In this document: one piece after another, positions 45,014 to 53,256 of the stretch
Numbering within the stretch: position 1 is the stretch's first letter
Layout of the letters: each line of letters starts with the position of its first letter
Translations under genes and position numbers: made by a program
Source: Streptomyces sp. NBC_00234
Lineage (GTDB): Bacteria > Actinomycetota > Actinomycetes > Streptomycetales > Streptomycetaceae
DNA: 64,000 bases
Direction of reading: 5' to 3'
Assembly: GCF_036195325.1 (NCBI RefSeq)
Contig: NZ_CP108101.1
Location: forward strand, 806,001 to 870,000
The notes under the pieces: model-generated
What the model was told of the DNA's origin: nothing
Databases searched by the model: none
What the model saw: only the letters and a program-made list of their open reading frames with translations

Positions 45014-45646
45014 TCATGAGCCTGCGTGGCCTCCCGCCGTGATGTCACCGCGCGAGGTGACGAGCCGCGCGCTGCCGTCGGCGAGCTGGTACCCCAGACC
45101 CACCACGGCCACTTCGCCCGCTTCGACCTGTTCCGAGAGCAGGCGTGAGCGGTCGAGCAGCAGGTCGACCGTGTGGCGGATGTGCTCGTCCACATCGTGG
45201 TCGGCGGTCAGTCCGGCCGCCCGGGCGGCGAGGATACTCGGGGTGACGCGCTCGACGACATCGCGGACGAACCCGCCGACGGAGAGACCGTCCTCCACGG
45301 CCCCGCGGGCGGCCGCCACGGCACCGCACGAGTCGTGCCCAAGGACGACGACCAGGCGGGCGCCGAGCACACTGGTCGCGTACTCCACGCTCCCCAGCAC
45401 CTCCGCGCCCACGACGTGCCCGGCGGTACGGACGACGAAAAGGTCCCCCAGTCCCTGATCGAAAATGATCTCGGCGGCCAGCCGCGAGTCGGAACACCCC
45501 AGAACCACGGCAAAGGGGTCCTGCCCAGGAGCAAGCTCCCTACGCCGAGCGGCGTCCTGGTTGGGATGCTCCGGCGCCCCGGCCACGAAGCGCTCGTTGC
45601 CGGACAGAAGAGACTCGAAGGCCATGACAGGCGAAGTTCTCGGCAT
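45014..45646 (-). CDS. Beta-class carbonic anhydrase
   Basis: The 210-residue protein (from the ATG 45646) carries the zinc ligands Cys51 (CSDSR), His104 and Cys107 (GHDSCGA), with the Asp53/Arg55 dyad. It interconverts CO2 and bicarbonate in the cytoplasm. The start lacks a clear ribosome binding site; the ATG seven codons later (MAFESLLSG) is equally possible. No signal peptide. It stands alone on the minus strand. Confidence 0.92.
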   Translation of the reverse strand: MPRTSPVMAFESLLSGNERFVAGAPEHPNQDAARRRELAPGQDPFAVVLGCSDSRLAAEIIFDQGLGDLFVVRTAGHVVGAEVLGSVEYATSVLGARLVVVLGHDSCGAVAAARGAVEDGLSVGGFVRDVVERVTPSILAARAAGLTADHDVDEHIRHTVDLLLDRSRLLSEQVEAGEVAVVGLGYQLADGSARLVTSRGDITAGGHAGS

Positions 45647-45857
45647 GACATCAGCATAAAATCGAAGCTCCGCAAGCACACCGGAGGCGGCCTCATCGAC
45701 GCACCCGTTCTGGGAGCAGGTGGAGCGGGGCAAGGTCGTCGATGCGCGGAGCACCAGCACCAGGCTCCTGACACCGAGGCGCCTGACCAGCCCGCGCACG
45801 AGATCCAGCACAAACCCGGGGATTGATCCAGGGTCTGCTCGAACTGCCCGTGACCTG

Positions 45858-46064
45858 ATGAGCGGCATGGGCATCGAGGTCGACAAGGAACGCTGCGTGA
45901 GGGCCGGTATGTGCGCGCTGACCGCGCCGGACGGGTTCACGCACGACGACGACGGGTTCAGCGAGATGCTTCCCGGCCGACTGGAGGGGACGGGAGACCA
46001 CTCGCTGGTGCGGGAGGCCGTACGGGCCTGTCCGGTCGGGGCGGTGTCCCTGACCGACGGCTGA
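45858..46064 (+). CDS. 3Fe-4S/4Fe-4S-type small ferredoxin
   Basis: The 68-residue protein (MSGMGIEVDKERCVRAGMCALTAP...ACPVGAVSL) has the Cys pattern C-x5-C...C-P of Streptomyces ferredoxins that bind a 3Fe-4S cluster and reduce cytochromes P450. These genes normally lie behind a P450 gene, but none is present here, so its partner is missing or elsewhere. An alternative start is the ATG 45867. Confidence 0.88.
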   Translation: MSGMGIEVDKERCVRAGMCALTAPDGFTHDDDGFSEMLPGRLEGTGDHSLVREAVRACPVGAVSLTDG

Positions 46065-46139
46065 CGGCTGGGGCCCGGCGGGACGCAACACGGTCACGCC
46101 CGCCGGGTTCCTGCCGCTACGGGAATCGCACCGGCCGGA

Positions 46140-46694
46140 TCAGAGGCCGAACTCCTGCGGGGACACCCCGAGCGCCATGCACGCTTCCCGCAAAACCTGC
46201 GCCTCGGCCGGGGCGATGTACCCGTCCGCGCCGGCGATCACGAAGCCGGTCTGGACGACCGCCTTGGCTTCCACAGGCTTCTTCGCGGCCTTGGCAATCT
46301 CCTGCATGGCCTCGGTCTTGCCCTGCTGGAAGTTGAACATCATCTGATCGACATGCTTGTTGAACCTCTGCCGCAACTGCTCGGGAGGGAAGTTCTGCAG
46401 GACGTCGTTCTGTAGGATCAGCGTCTCCACGTGGTGCCGCTCGGCGGGGTCGACAGACCCGTCGGCGGCCGCGACCAGAGCACACATTGCCATACTGGCG
46501 TCCCGGTACGCCCCGCTCTTGAGCTCCGTCTTGAGGGAGCCGAGCTGCGACTTGAGCAGCCCGACCAGCTTTTCCTTCGAGCCGCCCGCGGCGCCGGTAC
46601 CCGCCTGCCGCTGGCCGGCGGGGCCCCTCATGCCCTGCGACTGCTGTTGCTGCAGCCCCTTGGCCTGGTCCTTGATGCGGTCCCACATAGCCAT
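46140..46694 (-). CDS. TerB-family protein
   Basis: The 184-residue protein has a Gln-rich linker (residues 10-35) and a TerB helical domain (ASMAMCALVAAADGSVDPAERHHVETLI, TGFVIAGADGYIAPAEAQVLREACMALG) with two acidic AADGxVxxxE loops that likely bind metal. TerB proteins belong to tellurite/stress systems together with TerD-type proteins; the nearest TerD gene is 14 kb away. Cytosolic. Confidence 0.9.
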   Translation of the reverse strand: MAMWDRIKDQAKGLQQQQSQGMRGPAGQRQAGTGAAGGSKEKLVGLLKSQLGSLKTELKSGAYRDASMAMCALVAAADGSVDPAERHHVETLILQNDVLQNFPPEQLRQRFNKHVDQMMFNFQQGKTEAMQEIAKAAKKPVEAKAVVQTGFVIAGADGYIAPAEAQVLREACMALGVSPQEFGL

Positions 46695-47076
46695 GCGCGC
46701 CACCTTGTCGATCGGATCGATGGTCCGCGCAACGTGCGCGGCCTGTTGCAACCATTATTCGTGGACCGCCCGTTGGCGGCCCTCGCCCGGTGACCATTGA
46801 ACCGCCCGGCGCAGGCGGCTCCGGGCGGCTCGGCGAACCGATCACGCGTGGTCATCGGCTGCCCAGCTCGGGGGCGTCGGACAGCTCCAGGACGACGGGG
46901 CCGCGGTGCTGGGTGGCGGCGCCACAACTGACCTGCCCGGAAGGAACCGGCCTTGCGCTCACTGCACGGCGCCGCCCGTCGCGGGCAGCCATCCCTCACC
47001 CCCGCTCACCCACCGACCGGACGCAACCGCACGCCTGTACTGTGTCCCGCCGGCAGGACTCGGACCCAGCTTCTAA
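46695..47076. other. Non-coding region between TerB and gene debris
   Basis: No gene with support was found. It ends with the in-frame TAA (47074-47076) just before the thioesterase fragment. Confidence 0.4.
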
Positions 47077-47346
47077 GCCCACTGGGCGCCGCTCCTCGCG
47101 CCCACCGTGCAGTTGTACTCGATCCAGCTGCCAGGCCGGGAAGCCCTGAGCGGCCAACCGTCCCTCACCGACCCCGGACAGGTCACCACCGCACTCGCTG
47201 AAGAGATTGCCGGCGCCGACGACGACCGTGTCTTCGGCGTGTTCGGACACAGCATGGGTGGTCTCCTCGCCTACGAGACCACCCGTCGCCTTGCCCGAAC
47301 CCATCAACGCCGGCCGGCCCTGCTGGCCCTGTCGGCGTACACGTGA
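47077..47346 (+). pseudogene. Type II thioesterase fragment
   Basis: The frame after a TAA at 47074 reads WAPLLAPTVQLYSIQLPGRE...VFGVFGHSMGGLLAYETTRRL...ALSAYT and then stops at 47344, 4 bp before the left end of the IS. GHSMGG is the catalytic Ser motif of editing thioesterases found in NRPS/PKS clusters. Both the N-terminal ~35 residues and the C-terminal half, with Asp and His, are missing. It indicates that a biosynthetic cluster once lay here. Confidence 0.75.
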
Positions 47347-47350
47347 ACGC

Positions 47351-49086
47351 GGCTCTGGCAAGATTTTCGTAGGCGGAGATCATCGCGGTGCCACGGTCGG
47401 CCGGTCCGCAGTGGGCAGCCTGTGACTGTGCTCTGTTGAACTGGTCAGCTTGTTACCGCAGTTGTCCGATGTGCAGGTGGTCTCTGTTGATGTTTCCGAT
47501 GCGGTGGTGGCGGTCCGCGCCCGCACGAGATCCGGTGAACCAGCGTGCTGCACGGAATGTGGCCAGCTCAGCGAGTGGTGCCACAGCCGCTACGCACGGC
47601 GCCTCGTCGACGTCACGCTCGCAGGCCGCCCTCTGCGCATCGACCTGTCCGTACGCCGCCTGTACTACGAGAACACGACCTGCCCGAAGACGACCTTCGC
47701 CGAGCAAATACCGGGCCTGACCGTCCGCTACCAGCGGCGGACACCACGACTGCAGCGCCTGGTGGAGGACATCGCCGTGGTGCTGGCCGGCCGCGGCGGA
47801 TCCCGGATGCTTCGAATCTTGAATATCAGGCTCTCGCGGGTCGCCGTCCTGTCCCAGCTGATGCGGGTGCCGCTGCCACCACTGGTCACGCCCCGGGTCC
47901 TGGGGGTCGACGACTTCGCTCTCCACGGCGGCACCTACGGCACCCTCCTCGTCGACGCCACCACCCGGCTCCCCCTCACCCTCTGGGAAGGACGTGACGC
48001 GGAACAGCTCGGCCGCTGGCTCCGTGCACACCCGGGCGTCGAGGTCGCCTGCCGCGACGGCTCCCTCACCTACCGGCAGGGCATCACAGCCGGCGCCCCG
48101 GAAGCCGTGCAGGTCAGCGACCGCTTTCACCTCTGGCAGGGCCTGTCCCGCCGAGTTCAGGACATTGCCTCTGCCCACCGAGGATGCCTGCCCGCAGCCC
48201 TGCCACCGGTCAGCGAGGATGATCGCCCGCCGGCCGAGGAGACCACCGAGAACGCCGTGGCGGGCAGCCGGGCCGGGCGCCATGCCCAGAGTCTGTTCGA
48301 GGCGGTCCAAGCCCTGACCCGCACCGGCCGGAGCCACAGCTCCGTGGCCCGCGAGCTCGGCTTGGACCGCCGCACCGTCGGCAAGTACGCCCGTGCCCGC
48401 ACCTGGCAGGAAGTAGTGCGCCGGCCGCCCCGCAAGCCCTCCACGCTGGACCCCTACCTCGACTACCTACGACAACGCTGGGACGAAGGACAACACAGCG
48501 CGAAGATCCTGCACGAAGAACTGCAGACCAAGGGCTACCTCGGCCACTACCAGCGCGTGAAGATGGCCGTCGCACCGCTCCGCCGCGGCCTGCCCATCGA
48601 CGAGCCACGCGAGCGCCCACCCTCACCTCGCGAAGCGGCCCGCTGGATCACCACCCACCCGCACCGCCGCAGCTTGCACATCAACGAGCGCCTGCCCCGG
48701 CTCCTCGAACACTGCCCCGAACTCAAGCTCACCCACGACCTGGTCCGCCGCTTCGCCACCATGCTCGACAACCGCGACGCGGCACCCCTGCCGGGCTGGT
48801 TGAGCGACCTTGCACAGAGCGGACTGGCACCACTCGCCGGCCTTGCCGGAGCCCTGCACGAAGACCGACATGCCGTCGCCCAGGGGATCACGACCCCTTA
48901 CAACTCAGGGGTCAACGAGGGCCGCATCACGGACGTCAAACTGCAGAAACGGATCATGGCCGGACGCGCCAGCGTCTCTCTTCTCCGCCACCGCGTCGTC
49001 CTGATCGCCCACCTGCGCCGACGCCATGCGGACCGGCCGACCATGGCACCGCGATGATCTCCGCCTACGAAAATCTTGCCAGAGCC
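47351..49086. mobile_element. Complete ISL3-family insertion sequence with 60-bp inverted repeats
   Basis: The outermost 60 bp, starting GGCTCTGGCAAGATTTTCGT, are repeated inverted at the right end with one mismatch (position 44), giving an element of 1736 bp with one transposase gene. The flanking 8 bp differ (GTGAACGC and ACATTCTC), so there is no target duplication, and the flanks belong to two unrelated gene fragments. Confidence 0.9.
47450..49057 (+). CDS. ISL3-family transposase
   Basis: The 535-residue protein has an N-terminal zinc-finger pair (CCTECGQ and WCHSRY), the DDE core starting GVDDFALHGG, and the C-terminal catalytic Glu in NSGVNEGRITDVKLQKR. A Rep/HTH-like region (SVARELGLDRRTVGKYAR) lies within the core, as in other actinobacterial ISL3 members. 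The start is a TTG without a strong ribosome binding site. The gene looks intact, and its 3' end runs into the right inverted repeat. Confidence 0.92.
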   Translation: MLPQLSDVQVVSVDVSDAVVAVRARTRSGEPACCTECGQLSEWCHSRYARRLVDVTLAGRPLRIDLSVRRLYYENTTCPKTTFAEQIPGLTVRYQRRTPRLQRLVEDIAVVLAGRGGSRMLRILNIRLSRVAVLSQLMRVPLPPLVTPRVLGVDDFALHGGTYGTLLVDATTRLPLTLWEGRDAEQLGRWLRAHPGVEVACRDGSLTYRQGITAGAPEAVQVSDRFHLWQGLSRRVQDIASAHRGCLPAALPPVSEDDRPPAEETTENAVAGSRAGRHAQSLFEAVQALTRTGRSHSSVARELGLDRRTVGKYARARTWQEVVRRPPRKPSTLDPYLDYLRQRWDEGQHSAKILHEELQTKGYLGHYQRVKMAVAPLRRGLPIDEPRERPPSPREAARWITTHPHRRSLHINERLPRLLEHCPELKLTHDLVRRFATMLDNRDAAPLPGWLSDLAQSGLAPLAGLAGALHEDRHAVAQGITTPYNSGVNEGRITDVKLQKRIMAGRASVSLLRHRVVLIAHLRRRHADRPTMAPR

Positions 49087-49108
49087 ACATTCTCGAATAC
49101 CCCGACAG

Positions 49109-49255
49109 GCCCTGCCCAACACTGCGCTGCGCTGGACCTACGGCGAAGGCGACCAGGGCCTTCTTCTCGTCGACTCCATGGCCGATGCGTGGGGCGTCAG
49201 CAAGGACGGCCGGACAACGTGTTGCACATTCCGAATCTCCGCGGGCAGGCCGTGA
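49109..49255 (+). pseudogene. RsbW-like ATPase, C-terminal fragment
   Basis: Directly behind the IS the frame reads LRWTYGEGDQGLLLVDSMADAWGVSKDGRTTC...ISAGRP and stops. This is the G2 box and last strand of an anti-sigma-type ATPase (usual GRGLLLVDALADAWG). The front part, with the N-box, is gone. Confidence 0.7.
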
Positions 49256-49303
49256 TAACTGCTCCCGCGAGCGCCACTCCTCGAAGGATTACTGGCAGCC
49301 GAG

Positions 49304-49787
49304 CTACGGACGCTCCGAAGCGTCCAGCCAGTAGGTGGCAAGCATTTCGCTGGGCCACGCCGGCTGACGGACCTCGCTTCGAGGCGCCATCTCCTCGAAG
49401 TATGGGGCCAGGTCAATGACCGGTGTCCCGTCGACTGCGTCGAGATCGGTGACCAGAAGGTCTCGGCCCTCGACTTTCAGCAACCGTGGGTAGCTGGTCG
49501 CCAGTTGGTTGGGACGCCGGTGGTTACGGTGGACAAACGTGCCGGTTGCCGGCCACCGCGGGTATCCCCGGGGGCTACGCGCGTGCAGCTGGATGTCCTC
49601 CGGCTGCGCCAGGTGGAAACGCCACGTCACCGTCAGGTGAGAGAACTCCTCGATGCCCTGCAGCGTTTCCAGGGGGGTACACGTCGTTGAGCCGGATCAC
49701 AGATTCGACTCCACCCTGGTAGTCGTCCTGAACGCGGGTGTGCCCCCCGACCACCGTTGCGATCGGTTCGACCTCGTACGTCACCAT
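49304..49787 (-). pseudogene. TrmO-like (TsaA-domain) methyltransferase with a frameshift
   Basis: From the ATG at 49787 the frame reads [15 protein letters not shown]...VIRLNDVYP. After the six-G run at 49672-49677 the protein continues only in the next frame as [23 protein letters not shown]...HARSPRGYPRWPATGTFVHR, ending at 49304. Removing one base restores a full ~160-residue TrmO/TsaA-like protein. TrmO methylates t6A37 of tRNA-Thr; actinobacterial relatives may have other substrates. Either a genuine mutation or a sequencing error in the homopolymer. Confidence 0.8.
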
Positions 49788-50402
49788 CTGCGCTCGTTCC
49801 TTTCCCGGTGCTTAGCGGGTACGGCGGCCTCCGGTCGGCGCTGCGGATCCGCTCGTCGGTCAGCCTATGGCGCGGAGCATGTCGCGCCCACGCGGCCCGG
49901 TGCTTCGTCGTTACTCGACACCGGCATCAAGCAGGTGGAGAAGGACGGCGTCATCGTCAGTGCCATTTGGGCGGCCTTGGGTGCCGTGCATGCATACCCC
50001 TCGGCCCGGGATACGGCAGCGTCAGTCCGTGGAGCGGTGTCGCCCACTGCGCCGATACCGCGGTCCTGCACCAGCGGCTCGTCGGACACCTGCAGATCGG
50101 TGTGCAGGAGCGAGAGAATCAGAGGGGCGCCCGGGCCCAGGTTCCCAGCTCGGCCAGCACGGTCAGAGGGGTCGAAGGTGTGGCTGGCGAGGTGCCGATG
50201 GTCTCTGCGATGCGTCCGCGCGAGCGCGGCCTCCGCGTCAGGAACCTCCGGCCTGGCAGATCGCTCCGGCCTCCTCTGTCGGCCGATCCGACACCAGATG
50301 GCAAAGGCGGCGCCCAGCAGTGCCGTAAGACGACCGCACCATCCGCCTGGTCGAGGACGGCGCCCTCGACATGGATCTCGGCCCCCTGGTCGAGCTGCGG
50401 GC
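49788..50402. other. Region without recognisable genes
   Basis: Frames on both strands are open because of the high GC, but none shows homology or a ribosome binding site. The plus strand around 49920-50000 ([24 protein letters not shown]) reads like real protein and may be one more gene fragment. Confidence 0.35.
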
Positions 50403-50555
50403 GACGACTGGGCGTGGTACCCGCTCGACCGGCTCCCGGACGGCCTGTTCGAATGCAGCGCCCAGATTCTCACCGCCTGGCGGCCCGACCTGCACATCGA
50501 CCACCCGCCGGCGCACTTCACCGCCTTCTCCCCAGCGAACCAGACAGCGCTTTAG
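50403..50555 (+). pseudogene. Nudix hydrolase, C-terminal remnant
   Basis: The frame reads [42 protein letters not shown], which resembles the last ~45 residues of Streptomyces Nudix-domain proteins. The Nudix box is absent, so it is a fragment. Confidence 0.55.
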
Positions 50556-50649
50556 CAGGACAGCCGACACCGATGTCCACCGGCGAGACGACGAAGGTGC
50601 CGCGCCCCAGTAGCAACACAGCGCCGCTCAATTCACATTGGAGTTCTCC

Positions 50650-51768
50650 ATGTCGCATCTCTCCATACGCCGACGCATATCCCCGGTCGGCGCCGTCGGC
50701 ACCGACCGACTGCATGATCTGGAACAGGCGGCCCTGCGCCACGGAGTCCCCGTCGAGGACGTGATCCTGATCGCCGTCAATCTGTTCGGGATCACCTCGG
50801 ACCAAGACCGTCATCGGGCCCGGGTCAGCCTCAGCCTCGAACGCCGCCCCGACGTTGCCTGGCAGATCATCGTCCCGCTGAACCAGCCGGTCAGCCCGTT
50901 CCGGCTCCGGGGCGACGAGCTGTCGCTGAACGGCGAGGTGGTCGCGCACGTCGAGCGCATTGATGCCGACGAGGCGGTCGGGGGGTACTTCCGCAACGAG
51001 GGGCGTGCCGCGACCCTCAACCCGAACGCGCGCAGTAGGTGCGTCGGCTGCGGTTGGTGCCCCAACAACCTGGAGGCCGCCGCCGACCCACGGCTGCAGG
51101 AGGGGCAGGGGCTCGACGACCTGCTGCGTGCCCTCGGCGAGCAGCACCCCCGCCATAACTTGGCCGAACTGACCGAGGTCACCGTCTCCACCGGATGTTT
51201 CGAGCGAGAGGAGGCCGCTGTCGCGCACCTGACCCCCCTGCGGCCCGCTCTGCACCGGGCCGGCGTCGGGGCCCGGATCGGCTTTCTCACCTCCGTGCTG
51301 CGTAGCGACGAGGCGTTCGAAACCATCGCGTCGCTGGTGTCTCCGTTCGTGCTCCGGCTGACGGTTGAGCACTTCACCCGGCGGGCGGCCCTAATGAAGT
51401 CCACCAAGGCTGACCTCCGGCCCCAGGAGATGCCGGACCTGCTGGGGCGGGCGCTGGCGGCGGGGCTGGACACCTCGTACACGTACATCGTCGGGCTGGA
51501 CCCGATGGAGGACCTTGTGCGCGGGGTGACCGCACTGGCCGACATGATCACCGCGTTCCCGAACTTCCAGAGCTTCCAAGCGCACACGGTGCTGATGCAG
51601 GGCATGCGGACACCGGGCGCGGAGGACCTGGAGTACTACCTGCAGGCGCGTACGGCCATCGAGCGGACCATGGCGTCGACCGGGCTGAGACCGGTGGGCT
51701 GGGAGTGCTACCGGCCGCTGTGGTACTTCACCTACGCGGGAGAGGCCCTCGTCGATGGACCTCGCTGA
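50650..51768 (+). CDS. Radical SAM-like protein with an atypical CX2CX2C motif
   Basis: The ATG at 50650 has GGAG 6 nt upstream. The 372-residue protein has an N-terminal region (1-120) and a TIM-barrel-like rest (EVTVSTGCFEREEAAVAHL, LVSPFVLRLTVEHFTRR, TKADLRPQEM, LDTSYTYIVGLDP, FPNFQSFQAHTVLMQGMRTPG) typical of radical SAM enzymes. The only candidate cluster site is Cys131, Cys134, Cys137 in SRCVGCGWCPNN, a CX2CX2C arrangement instead of CX3CX2C. Its 3' end overlaps the enolase-superfamily gene by 14 bp, so the two were one unit. It may have belonged to a lost natural-product pathway; the reaction is unknown. Confidence 0.7.
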   Translation: MSHLSIRRRISPVGAVGTDRLHDLEQAALRHGVPVEDVILIAVNLFGITSDQDRHRARVSLSLERRPDVAWQIIVPLNQPVSPFRLRGDELSLNGEVVAHVERIDADEAVGGYFRNEGRAATLNPNARSRCVGCGWCPNNLEAAADPRLQEGQGLDDLLRALGEQHPRHNLAELTEVTVSTGCFEREEAAVAHLTPLRPALHRAGVGARIGFLTSVLRSDEAFETIASLVSPFVLRLTVEHFTRRAALMKSTKADLRPQEMPDLLGRALAAGLDTSYTYIVGLDPMEDLVRGVTALADMITAFPNFQSFQAHTVLMQGMRTPGAEDLEYYLQARTAIERTMASTGLRPVGWECYRPLWYFTYAGEALVDGPR

Positions 51769-52449
51769 CACGGTCATCGAGCGTGTGTGGGTCGAGCGCC
51801 TCGACGAGAGCGTCGCGGGTCCGTTCGAGCCGGGCGTCAGCCGGTTCGCGGTCGTGGTCGAGGCCCGCGGGGTGACGGGGGTGTTCGCCCCGGTCGACGA
51901 GCTGCCCGCCGCACTGGTAGCCACCCGGCTCGGGCAGAGCGCACTGCAACGCCCGGTAACCGACCACAAGGGCCTGCTGCGCAGGCTCCTGGCAGAACTC
52001 GGTCCACACTCGGCGGGACTCGGGCGCTGGGCGGTGGGGGCGCTGGACTGCGCGGTGTGGGACCTGCACGGCCGCCTCGCCGACCTCCCGGTCGCAGCTC
52101 AGCTCAGCGACCGGCCCGCGCGGCGGGTGCCGGGCTACGCTTCCTGGCTCTCCCTGGATTTGGCCTCCCCGCCGGCCGCCGAGTCGGTCAGGGCCACCGC
52201 TGGCGAGGGGTTCGCCTTTACCAAGTGGGCGCTGCGCGATGCGGAAGCCGGGGAAGTGGCACGGCTGGCCGAATGGGCGGCGGCGTGGGCGGGGCAGAGC
52301 GTGGCGGTGGATGCCCTGGGCACATGGGGGCACCGGCTTGCCACGGAAGTCGCGCCGCTCCTCGCTCCGGAGGTGGTGCGCTGGGTGGAGGACCCCCTGG
52401 GCCGGACCGACCCGGCCGCGTACACGCAACTGCGCGCTCGGGCGGTAGG
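51755..52449 (+). pseudogene. Enolase-superfamily (mandelate racemase-like) enzyme, 3' truncated
   Basis: The ATG at 51755 lies inside the end of the radical SAM-like gene. The first ~230 residues have the capping domain and WAVGALDCAVWDLHGRLADLPVAAQL, then barrel residues Lys157 (FTKWAL), Asp186 (VAVDALGTW) and Glu212 (WVEDPL), the first two metal ligands. Similarity stops near LRARAVG (about 52449), before the third metal ligand and the C-terminal catalytic base, and the frame runs on into unrelated sequence to 52864. The product would be inactive. Confidence 0.75.
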
Positions 52450-52451
52450 AC

Positions 52452-52760
52452 ACGGAGACCGGCCGGCACGCCATCGTCATCACATACGAGGCGTTCGCGC
52501 CGATCACCCTCAGCCTCATCCAGCAGCAGCTCAAGCACCGGGCCGTCCGTCGTCACGCCGGGCTCGCCCCGCTGCCCAGGCGCACCTCCGAGCAGCACCG
52601 GCGTCCGATTCGCTCGCGCGTTGCGCCGCCCCCTTTTGCCAGCCCTTCTTCAGCCGCCCGAAACCGGCCTTCGCTGTCTCCATTCCGAGGACGCCACCCG
52701 CCCGTCCCCGGGATGGGTCCATACCTGCGGCAGCGTCGGCGCCGTCCTCACAGCCCCCTT
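52452..52760 (+). pseudogene. Fragment resembling a phosphoketolase-type TPP enzyme
   Basis: In the frame shifted from the enolase fragment, TETGRHAIVITYEAFAPITLSLIQQQLKH resembles the TGRHG...YEAF...QH(A)K segment of phosphoketolases. After about 35 residues the frame becomes Arg/Pro-rich and probably non-coding. It joins directly to the enolase fragment, marking a recombination junction near 52450. Confidence 0.4.
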
Positions 52761-52761
52761 C

Positions 52762-53256
52762 GAGACTGAGACACGCGCCTCACGGATCTGCAGCATGGAC
52801 GCGTCCAAACGGAAGCTTCAGCCGTCCGCTCCGCACCCAATTGCCCGACTGCAACGCAGCGTAGTCAGCACCAAGTCAGCACGGGAGAAGTGAAGACGGG
52901 TGATGACATGGGCTTTTAGTCAGCACCGAACCAGCATGGGAGTCAGCAACACCCTCGCGAAATATACCTAACAGTGCAACTCGGACAACCCTCTTCCACC
53001 CACCCCCACGAAGCAGAAACCGGCCCGCACCCCCTCCCCGTAGCGCCCGCCCGCACACCGCCCACCCGAACTATGGTGTCCCGCCACATACACCCCTGAC
53101 CTGCCCCTTCCTACGGTATGGCGACACGGAAACGTCCCCGCCAACTGTCCGGAAGTGGTACCCATGGCCGCCGCAGCAACCGCTCCCCCACCCCCGTCCA
53201 ACCTCCGCCGCATCGTCGCCGCGAGCCTCGTCGGAACGACCGTCGAGTGGTACGAC
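52762..53256. repeat. Right copy of the ~500-bp direct repeat (att-like)
   Basis: Bases 53037-53256 match 30522-30741 without a difference; about 275 bp before that are diverged but alignable, with the same GTCAGCAC array (52864-52950). Here the repeat runs on into the intact MHS transporter gene. Confidence 0.85.
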
